Below, piece by piece: positions 30,746-42,608 of a DNA stretch of 64,000 bases. Origin of the DNA: Neostapfia colusana. Lineage: Eukaryota; Streptophyta; Magnoliopsida; Poales; Poaceae. The stretch covers positions 39,871,760 through 39,935,759 of the forward strand of contig JASWHV010000010.1 of assembly GCA_030760725.1 (NCBI GenBank), given 5' to 3'. How positions within the stretch are numbered: the first letter of the stretch is position 1; every line of letters begins with the position of its first letter. The notes beneath the pieces are model-generated. The model was not told the DNA's origin. It was given only the letters and a program-made list of their open reading frames with translations, and did not search any database. The position numbers and the translations under genes are program-made.

Positions 30746-32479
30746 ATGACGAAGCTTCCTTCAGCGGAAAGCTCTCCTCCCCCACGTTCACGACGGACCG
30801 TGACTAGCGGGGAATACGTGTCGACACACTCGGGACGGAGTGTGTCGGTGCAAGCCGGAAGCCAGCAGCCGACTCCGGCAATGCAGGCTCCAGCTAGCAT
30901 GAGATCTTCTGCAGCGCTGAGCGTTCCCCACGGGGGCGCGCTAGCTGCAGGAAGAGCGCTATTGCGCAATCCACCTGCTGGGGACGCGCCTCAGTCGGCG
31001 ACCCAGCATTGGATTCGCGAGGTAGACCGTCTCGTCGTCGCCGCCGCAAACCCTCGACTTCGGCGGGGATGACGCTCCGGCCAACCGGCTGTGTCGCTGA
31101 CGCGCACGCCAATGGTTGACAGGCAGACGGCGGATTCCAGCTCCACCAGGCTCCCGTCGACGGACCTGAGAACAGAGCTGGAACGATGTCACCTGGGCCA
31201 AGATGCCTGAGTGTTCCTCGAGCGACGTCGAGAAAGGCGTCACAGCAAAGAGGCTGGCGACAGCATGACGTCAGCCTCGACCCTGCCTGAGGCGCAGACC
31301 TTCGCCACGCGATCTCTGCCCCACGCATACGCCACGCAGCATATGCCACAGCCATATGCCCTGCAAACGGCGGCCCCGGTCTATGGTGCAGCCTTGCCCA
31401 TACCGGGGTATACAGTGCCAGCAGCGAACCTAGCGTTCGCGGCACCAACGCCTGTGGCAACAGGAGCAGGATGTGCGGCCCTGGCGCCCCTCCTTTGCTT
31501 CGCGAGGTGGCCGCGCAAGTTTCGGCCGCACCTGCCCGAGAAGTACGACGGCAGCGTCAACCCGGTGGAGTTCCTCCAGATCTACTCCACTGCCGTCCTT
31601 GCTGCAGGAGGGGATGAGGCCGTCATGGCCAACTACTTCCCCGTCGCCATGACCGGCCCAGCCTGTTCTTGGCTCATGAACCTCCCCCAGGGTTCCATAA
31701 CTTCCTGAGGAGAGCTCTGCCAGCAGTTCACCGCCAACTTCGGCAGCTCCTACACCCGGCCTGGCACGGAGCTCGACCTCCACACCATCCAGAAACAACC
31801 TGGGGAATCGCTGCGCTCTTTCATCCAGCGGTTCTCCCAGGTACGGAACACCATCCCACACATCCAAAATGCTTCTGTGGTGGTGGCGTTCCGGCAAGGC
31901 ATCCGGGACAAGAAGATGCTTGAGAAGCTCGCGACCAGAGAGGTCCGCGACGTCTCAGAGCTCTTCAGCCTGGCGGACAAGTGCACCAGAGCAGCAGAAG
32001 GGCGGAACTGGCACTCCCTACCAGCCTTCGAGTCAGGAGGACAGCCCGGATCTGGCGTTGCTTCCTATGGAAGCAGCAAGAAGATCAAGAAACGGGGCGG
32101 TGCCAAGATGAAGACACCGGCCGCGGCCCCCGTGGCCGCAACAGCGGCACCCAGTGGGGCTGAGGGGCCACGCCCCGACAAAAGGCAGCGACAGTCACCA
32201 GCTCCAGATGGTGACCAAGGCGAGCTATGCCCCGTTCATGGCACCAGCAATCATACTGCTGCCAAGTACTGGGACATCCAGAGGCTTGCAGAGCACTTCC
32301 ACAAAGGGAGGCAGCTGAGAGCTGATGCTCCGCCCCTCCCTCAAAGGGAGGGCAAGCAGAAGGTCGACGCTTCAGTCAGCGTCGGCCACCAGGTGGGGTT
32401 TCAGGAGCCTCAGCGCGTCATAAAGACGGTGCACAACGGTGAGGACTCCAGCTCCGGTGATGACGAGCCGGGGCAGTAG
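30746..32479 (+). pseudogene. D2 gag
   Basis: A single frame from ATG 30746 (MTKLPSA) to 32479, matching D1 gag. Motifs include WPRKFRPHLPEKYDG, FLQIYSTAV, VVAFRQGIRDKKM and the Cys/His cluster CPVHGTSNHTAAKY, whose last cysteine is replaced. TGA stops lie at 31070, 31208 and 31706; the first two replace CGA (Arg) of D1, consistent with CpG decay, and the third replaces TGG (Trp). No frameshift is needed. It ends just before where D1 continues to protease, and no pol follows. Confidence 0.82.
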
Positions 32480-32612
32480 CCGACTGCAGCTACCCTGTAA
32501 AGTCAGTGGAGACTGCACTGCTGCGATGTCAACCTTGAAGAAGCTCCAAGTAGTCGCAGCAGCCCAAGCACCAGCCCCGACGGTGCAGAACTGGGCCAGC
32601 TCCATCCGAATG

Positions 32613-33045
32613 CACGTCTTTGCGCCTCGGCCTTACATCCTGGGGGCCGCCCAGGGTCCGTCAACCTCTTGATGGCCTTAGCCAGAAGGGGAAAGACGCC
32701 TTGGGTCTCCCAAGAAGAGTCCGGGACCTCCCACCTCTTAAAGGCCTTAGCCAGAAGAGGAGGGTAGGTACCCCGGGGCTCCGGGGAGAAGTCGCGCAGG
32801 ACCCGCTCCAGCGTGAAGATAACGACCTCACCCGAGTGCACGTCCCTGTGCCTCGGCCGTACCTCCTGTGGCCGCCCAGGGTCTGTCAACCTCTTGAAGG
32901 CCTTAGCCAGAAGGGGAAAGACGTCTTGGGTCTCCCAAGAAGAGTCCGGGTCCTCCTACCTCTTGAAGGCCTTAGCCAGAAGGGGAGGGTACCACGGGGC
33001 TCCCAGGAGAAGCCACGCAGGACCCGCTCCAGCAGATGACGACCT
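32613..33045 (+). repeat. 226-bp tandem duplication in place of pol
   Basis: Two copies (starting 32613 and 32839) share CACGTC, the GCCGCCCAGGGT block, and two internal copies each of 'GGCCTTAGCCAGAAG' about 70 bp apart. They lie exactly where D1 has PR-RT-RNase H. I see no coding potential. Short D1-like words at the left edge mark where the deletion began. Confidence 0.8.
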
Positions 33046-33099
33046 CGTCGGCGAGGCCCGGCTGCAGGTGACACCGCACAACGCACGGCCTCAGCTGGT

Positions 33100-33330
33100 G
33101 CTCTAGCACTACCGCCAAAGGACCAAGCGCGTCAGGGACCTGCAAGAAGGCGACCTGGTGCCGCGGCACACACTTTCCCGCGAAGGACCTATAAACTCTC
33201 CCCCAGCCGGGAAGGTCCCTTCCGAGTCACGAAAGTTGCCGTCCCAGGTACACATGCCTTTCAACCAAGGATGGGATCCGTTCCCAAACCCTTGGCATGG
33301 AACAACACTGTAAGTCCTACCTCCTGAGCG
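33100..33330 (+). pseudogene. D2 integrase C-terminal remnant
   Basis: Broken translation matches the end of D1 integrase: YHQR..., DLQEGDLV, LSREG, then a PNPW motif just before the end. The frame is interrupted several times. It shows D2 derives from a pol-containing ancestor by internal deletion. Confidence 0.7.
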
Positions 33331-34360
33331 TTAGTAGAAAAGGGCCATACCCTTCTGTAATAAATCCCATAGAGTCTAGGAACAGCGCTCGGGGCAGCTA
33401 AGTCGCAGGGGACGGTCCAGGACTACGTCCAGCTTGGCCTGGTTCCGATCCTAAGCGCGTAGAGTCTTGCTTCCCTTCTTAATGAGGCGGGTCGTTGCCT
33501 CCATGTACAGCCTGACATTCCCCTATGGGCATTTACTCGGAAACCTGTTCTACTTCGCTCTCTCTCTCTCTCACGTGCTCATTTAAATTACGTATTAGTT
33601 TTTATGACCGCACTTTCTATGTATGCTCACCGTACATTTAGCTCCCCTTTTTTCCGCGCTCATCCATAGTCAGCATTTGCTATCCTACCGAAGAAGGTTG
33701 CACTTGAGGCACCTGCCGATGGCCAGGGGGCCTCTCGGGCCTCCGCCAGTCAGGTGTTGCGGTGCCAGTTGATCACCTCCAGGAAAGGCCGGCGCCGTGC
33801 ATGGGGGGTCCAGGGTGCGTATCCTGCTTAGCCGGCTCTGTACCCAAAGCGTGCGCACCCTGCCCTCCGGAGGTCCAGGGGAGTACAGCCGCTTTGCCTG
33901 GTTCCGTACCCAAAGCCTGTGCACTCTGCTTCCCCGGCGTACGTTCCGATACTAGGGGCCGGACGATCGTACCCTGACCTTGGAGGGAGCCGGAGCCCCA
34001 GTGCCTCGCGCACAGAATTGCCCAAGTCCCGTATACCGGACTGGGACCATAAGCCGAATAAGACTAAGAGACGGGAAAGGGAGGACCCCCCGAGGAGAAT
34101 CATGTTTCCTCTGCCTGCGTGCAGGACCTCCAGGTTATAACTACAGGAGCTACATGAGGTGGGGGGCAAGGAGCCATCGACTACTCCAGCGCCAGACCAG
34201 AAGGTACGGGTTTCGCCCCTTCAACAGGGGCGGGGCCCGAAGGCTCCACGTGTCCAGCGGGACCGGAGCTCCCGCCTCCTCAGGAGGGGCTCCGGAACCG
34301 CCATGTGGCCAGCAGAAGCCGGACCTCCCCCTCCAGGGGGGGCTCCGAAGGCTCCACGTG
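33331..34360. other. D2 non-coding tail left of A2
   Basis: No gene. 33400-33610 matches D1 21340-21530. A (CT)n run lies at about 33557-33573. The last 120 bp (34240-34360) are G-box minisatellite with CCACGTG; A2 entered at one of them. Confidence 0.65.
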
Positions 34361-37300
34361 TGTCACACCCGGTTTTTCCGAAGAATAACCAAGTGAATTT
34401 CACATGTATGCCAGGATCATTTTCTCATACATGTGATGACAAATAGTGAAGCATCATTTATTACAAGCCAGGTGTCGAATATAAATAAGTCTTACATCGC
34501 AAATGTCTCGATGGACAGTAATAAGTTCATCACAAGTAAATAAACTAGCAGCGGAAAATTATTCTTGAGGGCTCCATCACAGGAGTTGCCCGGGCGTCTC
34601 CATGAACCTAGAAACCTTCTTCGGGTCCAAAGTCTTGGTCATTATACACCACCTCATTATCTTGACCTGAGCAGCAATATAAACCAACAAAATATGCAAG
34701 GTTGAGTACCAATGGTACTCAGCAAGTGTGGGAAAATTATATCATGCATGGCTAGAACAAGGAGAGGTTGAACTCATGGTTAAAGCACTACGCAATTAAT
34801 ACCTATCACCTTAGCTTATTAAGCACCTACATTACTACACAGGTGAAATGGTCCCAAGCTCCCATACCATCATCATAATCAAATAACCATAACATCATTT
34901 CCAATGTTAAGCTCCCCGCTTAACATCCACAACCTCCAAGGTCATCATTCTCTAATCATGAATAAGTCCAAGCCGCTCTTAACCGTGAGCACGGCTTTCA
35001 TGACAGTTTTGACTCTGCAGAGTTTGTACCACTGTACCCACATGTAGTGATTTCATCCCCCGTTGCCGGGTGGACTAAAAGAACCTCCATTATGCCAGTG
35101 GCTACGATCCACATTCACACTTCCCAGGTGTGTAGCCAGGAGATCACTATGAAGCCTTTACAAATGGATTCCCGATGAGCGTGGGCCCACTGAGGTTTCA
35201 CCCCTAGCAGCATACAAGAGGCTCCAACCCCGCTGCAGTGGCCCCCTCTTGAGCCTTGCGGTTCATATGGTAGTCCAGCTGACACCTATTCCCCGCACCA
35301 TCCAACACACCCATACTACGCCGGGGATACACCTTATTAATTGGCCAAGCTGCCCCATCTCGGCATGTGGTTGGCACTGTAAAGCCAGGTTACATGCTCC
35401 ATGAACCGGTCCTTAGGATCCAGGCAAGTACTAAACACAAACCCAAGTCTCGTGCACCCAGCACACAACCAAAACATCCAACTTGCCTTGATCCCTACCT
35501 CTACATAACTCACAATATCTCATTCAAGAGTATGGTAAAATAAACTGAATATCTCATATCCCAAATATCCCATTCTAAGCATGGCTAAGCATATGCATAA
35601 TAATAAATGACATGATAAAATAAATCCCAACCCAAGCTACAAGGAAACAAGGTAATGCAATTCTAGGGAAACTTCCTAACATGGGTTTCATATTTCAATT
35701 GACAATGCAAATAATTCTAGCTACACATCCTAGCATAGGGTCAAAGTGGTCAAGGACACTTGCCTCCTTCTTGCTGCTCTTGAAATGGGTAGTCCTGATC
35801 TTGGAAAGGGATAACTTGCTCTTGAACAGGTTCTACTTCATACCATCACACATAGCAAAAGAAAAACACAATCCATAAGACATAGTTCACACTTCCACTT
35901 CATACAAACCTCACATTCATATCTATGAAAGTCATTCACCATTATATGTGTTGTGGTTACTCTATGTGTGTTGATTTGTGGCTTGCATGCACTTTTAATC
36001 ATGTGTATATGATTCCTACTTTTATGTTCACATTTACACTTACCTACTGTATATGTATGAGTTTCCCATTTAAATAAATTCCTTATATTCAACTACTACA
36101 CCTTTTCACTACCAAGTATGTATAAAAAGTATTTTTCTTCTCCATATGTGCCTTTAGAATTTCTACCAACCTTAAACTGAATTCTTTGGATTCTAGAAAC
36201 TCCATTTATCATTTACTAGTTGCTATATTTTCAGATTTATTTTCCTATACATAAATGTGTTCTTTATTATGAAATTAGTAATACACATCATCTAACAGAA
36301 TAGGTTCTGGTCCTAAATAATTTAATAACATATTTTGACCTTTGCCTCTGATGTAAACTAATTCACAATTATTTTCCTATTTTCTAAAACTATTCATTGC
36401 TTAAAAATGTGTCCCTAAATGTGAATAATAAATTAGACAGATTCAATTCAGCCCAAAATATGTTTTTATCTCACTCCAAAGTTTCCTAAATACTGAGAAA
36501 GTCTTTAATTAAATTTTGACAATATGTTTGTCCCACCTTTTAATTTTTAAACACTAGCAACATATTCAATTTCCTAAATTAAATACTAAACAGGGCTAAA
36601 AAGGTAAACTCACCCCATTACAGGGTCTATAATATTATTTTCAGAATTTCCAGGGGTCTAGCTACACTTATCAGAGGTGTTTTTCCTAATTTTCATTAAG
36701 TCCAGGGGCTAAAACTGATTTTTAAATGAATTTACATGATTTTCTGGAGTTCCAGGGGCTAGATCAGAAGTTTCCGGGGCTAGCTCTTATTTCCCGAGAA
36801 CCCCAGGGGGTAGCACGTAAGAATTCCAGTCTTTATAACGCGGGGCTGATGTGGACCGTCCGATTTTAAACCGAGGGCCGAGATTATAACATCGAACCGG
36901 TACGCGGGGGTTTAAACCCTACCGTGCGATTTAAAATAAACGGCGCACAAGCGGCCACATCTCTCTGATCGAGCGCGGGCGGCGCTGCCGGCGGCGCACG
37001 GCGGCGGGAAGCGGCGATCTTGCCGGAAACTTTCGGATCTTCGGGAATTCTTCCTAGAACTGTGATTTTATGGCATAGATCGGTAGAGGGGAGGTCGGGG
37101 ATCTCACCTCGGGGGTTTTCTTGAGCTCGGAGGTCCTGGAAGGTGATCGGCGACGAGGTCCGAGGTAAAACCATGGAGAAGCTCATCGGCGCTGTGTTTA
37201 CACCGCAAATCACCGAGTTTTCTGCACCTGCAAGGTTCCCCGGAGGTGGTGGATCAAGACCAGCAAGTTAGATCGGAATTTCCGAGCTTAGATTGGCCAG

Positions 37301-37792
37301 AATTCGCCGGAGAAGTCTCGGTTCGCACCGGAGTAAAAATCGGCGATCGTGGGGGAAAAACAGAACGAGGCCGGGGTTTTTATAGACGGGGGAGGGAGGC
37401 GGGGTGGTTTAGATCACGTCCGCGTCGCCTACGAACAGAATTCAGCGGGGATACACCGAAATCCCGATCGGTTTTGATTCGGGTGCGAGGGAGTCCGGCG
37501 CTGTCGCGAGGTAGACGAAGATCGGGTGGGTCCCGCCTGTCAGCGTGAGGAAGCAGCGCGCTCGACTGCGGGCTGGCGCGGGCGCTGGCTGGGCCGGCTG
37601 GTGGGTTTCGGCCCACTGGCCGGTTTTTTTCTGTTTTCTCTTTTTCTTTTTCTATTTCTTTTTCTGATTTGGGTTAAATTTGAACTCCAGTTTGAATTTG
37701 AATTTTTGCAAAACATGCAACACGTCCAAAAATTTTTAAATTCCCCTCTTAACATGATTTAGGGTTTTGAATCAAAATTTTGGGGTGTTACA
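34361..37792 (-). mobile_element. A2 3' LTR
   Basis: 3432 bp, TGTCACACCCGG...GGTGTTACA on +, colinear with the A1 LTR. TATA on - at about 37378-37384. Confidence 0.93.
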
Positions 37793-37812
37793 GCTCTATC
37801 CCCCTTAAAATA
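37793..37812 (-). other. Polypurine tract of A2
   Basis: On -, TTTTAAGGGGGATAGAGCTG directly precedes the LTR, the same core as in A1 and B2. Confidence 0.8.
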
Positions 37813-37837
37813 AATCTCATCCTCGAGATTGGTGTTT

Positions 37838-38368
37838 CTAAGAAAACAATTCTGGAAATTGTGCCATGAGCTCATCTTCCCGCTCCCAGGTGGCTTCCTC
37901 TTCTGAGTGATGCTTCCACTGCACCTTGCACATCCGGATTCTTTTATTTCTTGTGAGGCGTTCCATTGTCTCCAAAATCTTGTATGGTTGCTCGGCATAA
38001 GACAAATCCTCAGCTACATCCACTTCATTCATGGGTAACACCTCTTCTGGCGTCCTCAGGCATTTCTTGAGTTGTGACACATGGAATACATCGTGCACAT
38101 CCGATAGACGAGCCGGTAACTCTAGTTGATACGCCACTTCGCCTTTCCTTTCCAGAACTTGAAAGGGTCCGATGTATCAAGGTGACAACTTCCCTTTCAC
38201 CTTGAACCGACGAAGTCCTCTGATAGGGGACACCTTGAGATAAACATAGTCTCCCACGTTGAAAACGAGCTCTCTTCTTCGTACATCAGCATAACTCTTT
38301 TGGCGTGTCTGTGCTATCCGCAAGTTATTGCGAATTTCCATCACCTTCGCCTCGGCTTCTTGTAGTAC
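37838..38368 (-). pseudogene. A2 integrase tail and chromodomain
   Basis: Continues integrase after TAG (38369-38371) with the LQEAEAKV helix, then a TGA (38177-38179) in SPRYIGPF, then an open stretch from 38137 with DVHDVFHVSQLKK and a chromodomain with CKVQW and EEEATWERED. It is in frame with the integrase ORF upstream. The stop at 37838 precedes the polypurine tract by about 25 bp. Confidence 0.9.
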
Positions 38369-39595
38369 CTATGGACCAAACACTTTACTTTCCCCTGTTT
38401 GGTTCCAAAATAAGGGAGTCCTGCACTTCCTCCCATACAAGGCTTCAAACGGTGACATCTTCATACTAGCTTGATAGCTGTTGTTATAGGAAAACTCCGC
38501 ATACGATAAGTTCTTGTCCAAACTCCTATTGTTTTTGAGTGCACATGCCCTTAGCATATCTTCAAGGATCTGATTGGTTCTTTCCGTCTGTCCGTCAGTT
38601 TTGGGATGATAGACAGAACTAAAGTTCAGATGGGTTCCCATGGTTTCGTGCAACTTCTGCCAGAATCTTGAGGTGAACTGTGTCTCTCGATCCGACACAA
38701 TCTTCTTTGGCACTCCATGGTAACACACAATCCTTGACATGTACAACTCTGCCAATTTGGATCCGCTGTAGCGTTCCTTCACGGGGATGAAATGTGCTAC
38801 CTTGGTTAGCCTATCAATGATGACCCACATTGAATCATATCCTGATTGGGTCCTAGGCAATCCCACGATGGAATCCATGCTGATTTCTTCCCATTTCCAT
38901 TCAGGCACATTGAGTGGTTGCAATAATCCCGCGGGTCGTTGATGTTCTGCTTTCACCAACTGACATGTGTCACATAGGGCAACATGTTCCGCGACATCTC
39001 GCTTCATGCCATACCACCAATACCTTCCCTTGAGGTCCTGGTACATCTTCGTACTCCCAGGATGAATGGAATATTCAGAATCGTGAGCCTCCTTCAAAAT
39101 CAATTCACGAATCTCCTTTACTTCAGGCACACAGATTCTTTTTCCGTGCCACACCGTTCCTTGTTCATCCTCTCTAAAACCTGGAGCTTTATTTTCCTTG
39201 ATGAGTTGCCTGATTTCCTGTATCTTCTCATCATTCTTTTGGCCCTCGCGTATGTCTCGCTCGAGTGTGGAGTCCACTTCCATGGCGATGGCTTCACCAC
39301 TATTTATTAGACATAGATTGAGCCTTATAACCTCGTCCTTCAATTCTGCAGGCATATCCTTCAAGCTCAACTTATTGCCCTGCACTTTCCGACTCAAAGC
39401 ATCGGCCACGACGTTTGCTTTCCAGGGATGATAGTTGATGCCCACATCAAAGTCATTGATTAACTCTAGCCATCTCCTTTGTCTGAGGTTGAGGTCTGGC
39501 TGTGTGAATATGTACTTCAGACTCTTATGATCCGTATATATCTCTGTCCTCTTCCCCATCAAATAGTGCTGCCAAATTTTCAACGCGTGTACCAC
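38369..39595 (-). CDS. A2 pol: RNase H and integrase
   Basis: RNase H from VHALKIWQHYLMG, with YTDHKSLKYIF and the final aspartate in VVADALSRK. Integrase has the zinc-binding HD..YSIHPGS...CDTC, core aspartates in MDSIVGLP and VSDRETQF, and glutamate in DGQTERTNQ. All three catalytic acids are present; G is replaced by E in the usual SDRGTQF. A 1-bp frameshift at about 39600 (HDLELAA) separates it from RT. Confidence 0.92.
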   Translation of the reverse strand: MVHALKIWQHYLMGKRTEIYTDHKSLKYIFTQPDLNLRQRRWLELINDFDVGINYHPWKANVVADALSRKVQGNKLSLKDMPAELKDEVIRLNLCLINSGEAIAMEVDSTLERDIREGQKNDEKIQEIRQLIKENKAPGFREDEQGTVWHGKRICVPEVKEIRELILKEAHDSEYSIHPGSTKMYQDLKGRYWWYGMKRDVAEHVALCDTCQLVKAEHQRPAGLLQPLNVPEWKWEEISMDSIVGLPRTQSGYDSMWVIIDRLTKVAHFIPVKERYSGSKLAELYMSRIVCYHGVPKKIVSDRETQFTSRFWQKLHETMGTHLNFSSVYHPKTDGQTERTNQILEDMLRACALKNNRSLDKNLSYAEFSYNNSYQASMKMSPFEALYGRKCRTPLFWNQTGESKVFGP

Positions 39596-39600
39596 TGCGG

Positions 39601-40392
39601 CTAGTTTAGGTCATGTGTAGGATAGTTCTTCTCGTGCTTCCGAAGCTGCCGGGATGCATATGCCACGACATGCCCTTCTTGCATGAGAATACATCCCAAC
39701 CCGTTTCCAGAGGCATCGCAGTACACCGTGAAATTCTTCTGCATATCTGGCATAACCAACAATGGGGCTGTTGTCAATCTTTTCTTTAGCTCCTGAAAAC
39801 TTGTCTCGCACTGTGGCATCCATGTGAATGTGATTCCCTTCTCCAACAGTTTGGTGAGGGGTCTTGAGATCTTAGAGAATCCCTTAATAAACCGTCGATA
39901 GTATCCAGCCAATCCCAAGAAGCTTCGAACTTCCCCGACATTTTCAGGGGTCTTCCACTTCTGTATATCCTCGATTTTGGTGGGATCTACGGAGATTCCT
40001 CCCTCCGAGATTATATGTCCTAAGAAGGGAACTCTCTTCTGCCAAAACTCACACTTACTCAACTTGGCATATAGTTGGTGTTCTCTTAGCCTCTGCAACA
40101 CCAACCTTAGATGTTTCTCATGTTCTTCTTCATCTTTGGAGAAGACGAGAATGTCATCTATGAAAACCACCACAAATTTGTCCAGATATTCCATGAATAC
40201 CTTTTTCATGAGATACATGAAGTATGCCGGGGCATTAGTTAGCCCGAAAGGCAGGACGGTGTATTCATACAGTCCGTACCGAGATACGAAAGCTGTCTTG
40301 GGAATATCAGATTGCCTTATGTTAAGTTGGTGGTATCCCGACCTGAGATCAATTTTCGAGAACACACAAGCTCCCCTCAACTGATCAAACAA
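39601..40392 (-). CDS. A2 pol: reverse transcriptase core
   Basis: In frame with gag-PR upstream; only a TAG (40417-40419, replacing a Lys codon in IKNKYPLP) interrupts. Motifs: FSKIDLRSGYHQ (motif A Asp present), VLPFGLTNAPAYF, VVFIDDILVFSK (FIDD active site) and FLGLAGYYRRFIKGFS. The catalytic residues are intact, unlike A3. Confidence 0.92.
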   Translation of the reverse strand: MFDQLRGACVFSKIDLRSGYHQLNIRQSDIPKTAFVSRYGLYEYTVLPFGLTNAPAYFMYLMKKVFMEYLDKFVVVFIDDILVFSKDEEEHEKHLRLVLQRLREHQLYAKLSKCEFWQKRVPFLGHIISEGGISVDPTKIEDIQKWKTPENVGEVRSFLGLAGYYRRFIKGFSKISRPLTKLLEKGITFTWMPQCETSFQELKKRLTTAPLLVMPDMQKNFTVYCDASGNGLGCILMQEGHVVAYASRQLRKHEKNYPTHDLN

Positions 40393-40416
40393 GTCTTCAA
40401 TGCGGGGTAATGGGTA

Positions 40417-42306
40417 CTAGTTCTTGATGGTTACCTCATTCAAAGCACGGTAATCCACGCATAACCTTTGGGTTCTGTCCTTCTTGGGCACAAATATCAC
40501 CGGAGCTCCCCATGGTGAGGAACTAGGACGAATATACCTGTTCTCCGACAATTCTCTCAAATGATCCTTGAGTTCTTCCAGCTGCTTGGAGTCCATCCGA
40601 TAAGGTCTCTTGTATATCGGGGCTGTTCCAGGAACTAGCTCAATTGCGAATTCCACTTCACGATCGGGAGGCATACCTGGCAACTCCTCCGGAAAAACAT
40701 CTGGATATTCCCTGATGGTCCTGATTTCCTCAACTTTCACCTCAACTTGATTTAATTTAATGTCCCTCCTAGGCTCGTGTATTGTTATGAACTTTACTCT
40801 TGTGCCACTAGGGTGAGTTAGTTCCACCGTTCTGGTCGAACAATGAATGATTCCTTTATGTTTGGTCAACCAATCCATACCCAAAATAATATCTATCCCT
40901 TGTGAATCTATCACTATGAGGTTAGCAGTAAATACTACCCCATTAATGTCTAGGTTCACTTTGGGACACACTTGTCTTGTCCTTATTTCTCCACCTGGAG
41001 AGTTTACGGCTAGCATATGATTCATTTGTGTTGTTGCTAAGTCATACTTCTTAACAGACCCTTGAGCAATGAACGAATGGGTAGCACCAGAATCAAACAG
41101 CAGGGTTGCAAGGTGTAAATTGGCAGGAAACTTACCAACTACCACGTCGGGTGCATCTTGTGCTTCCTCCATAGTGACGTGGTTCACCCGTCCCCTCATT
41201 ACATTCTGCTGTTGTGGCTGCGCGGGCTTTTTCTTTGGGCATTTGTGGGCGTAGTGCCCCACTTCACCGCAGTTAAAACATTGCACCTCAACCTTAGGTG
41301 CCTGGCCTTTGTTGTCTTGGGGTTGGTTTGGGGGTTCTTGCACTGCTGGTCGAGGTGGATATGCGGGGCAAGGCTGCTGCACAAACTGACGTTGCGGCTG
41401 TGCTGGTGCTGCCGGAGGCCTGTAGTTCGGGTTGTACCCTCTTGGTGCTGAGTAGGGTACCGCAGCATGGTTCGTCTGCCCTGCAGGTGGCTGCATCAGA
41501 CATGGGCGGGTGTTGCTCCCTGAGGCTTGATGTGACCACCCGGCCTTCCTCTTATTCTCCTTTTCCAAGGCCTTTAGCTTCCTTTCTACCACAAACGCTC
41601 TGTCCACCATCTTTTGGAAAATTTCATACTCATTTGAGGACATTGCACACTGCATCTCTGCAGTAAGTCCCTCCACGAAACAATCTTGTTTCTGCTCATC
41701 AGTCTCTATGTCCCGTGGGGCATAACGGGATAGTTGAGTAAATTTAGTGAGGTATTCCCTCACCGTCATGTTTCCCTGCTGCAGTCCCAAAAACTCCTTC
41801 CTCTTGTTTTTGAGTTCACCTCTTGGGATGTAATGGTTGCCGAAGCTACGCTTCAACTCTTCCCAAGTGATGTTCTCAGGGTCATGATGGGCGGCTACGT
41901 AGGCGGTCCACCAATCAGCAGCAGGTCCATGCAATTGATGAGAGGCAAACAGCACCCTCTCATACCCTTGGCACTGGATGATCCTCATCTTGCTTTCAAT
42001 GGTCTTCAGCCAATCATCTGCCTCCAGAGGTTCAGCAGCACTTGCAAACTTTGGAGGTTGAGTTCCTAGAAACTCACTCAACCTTGGTTGGCGTGGTGCA
42101 GCTTGTGGAGGTGGAACTTGATGCAAGTTGGCCACCACTTGGGTCAAGTTCTGGATGAGCTGATTCTGATTCTCCAGCATTTGGTGGAGGGGATCAACTC
42201 CTTCACGGCGACCACCCCGGTCCTGGCCTCCAGAAAGATGAGGGTTGCATGCCTCATCGTTGTTGTTGGCGGGGTTGGCAGCACGTCTTTTTCCTCTTCC
42301 GGCCAT
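40417..42306 (-). CDS. A2 gag, protease and RT start
   Basis: 629 residues open from ATG 42306 (MAGRGKRR). Capsid region about 70-250 (EADDWLKTIESKM, LTKFTQLSRYAP); CCHC knuckle at 343-356 (CFNCGEVGHYAHKC); protease active site DSG at 405-407 (LLFDSGATHSFI) with IILGMDWL; RT N-terminus from about 545 to the TAG. Gag and pol are in one frame, as usual in this lineage. An AG directly precedes the ATG (see the splice finding). Confidence 0.93.
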   Translation of the reverse strand: MAGRGKRRAANPANNNDEACNPHLSGGQDRGGRREGVDPLHQMLENQNQLIQNLTQVVANLHQVPPPQAAPRQPRLSEFLGTQPPKFASAAEPLEADDWLKTIESKMRIIQCQGYERVLFASHQLHGPAADWWTAYVAAHHDPENITWEELKRSFGNHYIPRGELKNKRKEFLGLQQGNMTVREYLTKFTQLSRYAPRDIETDEQKQDCFVEGLTAEMQCAMSSNEYEIFQKMVDRAFVVERKLKALEKENKRKAGWSHQASGSNTRPCLMQPPAGQTNHAAVPYSAPRGYNPNYRPPAAPAQPQRQFVQQPCPAYPPRPAVQEPPNQPQDNKGQAPKVEVQCFNCGEVGHYAHKCPKKKPAQPQQQNVMRGRVNHVTMEEAQDAPDVVVGKFPANLHLATLLFDSGATHSFIAQGSVKKYDLATTQMNHMLAVNSPGGEIRTRQVCPKVNLDINGVVFTANLIVIDSQGIDIILGMDWLTKHKGIIHCSTRTVELTHPSGTRVKFITIHEPRRDIKLNQVEVKVEEIRTIREYPDVFPEELPGMPPDREVEFAIELVPGTAPIYKRPYRMDSKQLEELKDHLRELSENRYIRPSSSPWGAPVIFVPKKDRTQRLCVDYRALNEVTIKN

Positions 42307-42608
42307 CTGGCAGAATCAACCAATGTTAATTTGAAAGCATTTAGTATCATCTTACTACTTTCATTTATTTGTACTTTGAAGTGTTGAGGCTTTGTTATAC
42401 TTTTACAAGGGTTCATATCTCACACCAAATAAATGCACTATTATTTCATGTGGGTTCACACACCAAAGCAAAACAATCTAAAGACGAGGCTGTGGACAAT
42501 TGCTCATGGCTTCCACAACTCACGTCACACACCAAGCATTAACACACCATTAACTACGTAACGACTCGACTACTCGACATCCTTCTAATTAAAGGGAAAG
42601 GCTCTATG
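42307..42608. other. Spacer between A2 ORF1 and gag
   Basis: About 300 bp non-coding and AT-rich near gag; it matches A3 59220-59537 with small indels. Confidence 0.7.

Noticed and set aside
36884..37213. A 109-codon sense ORF in the A2 LTR, repeated at 45356-45685 and partly at 962-1252
   Set aside because: Probably leader sequence left open by GC content; the start differs among copies and no domain is visible.
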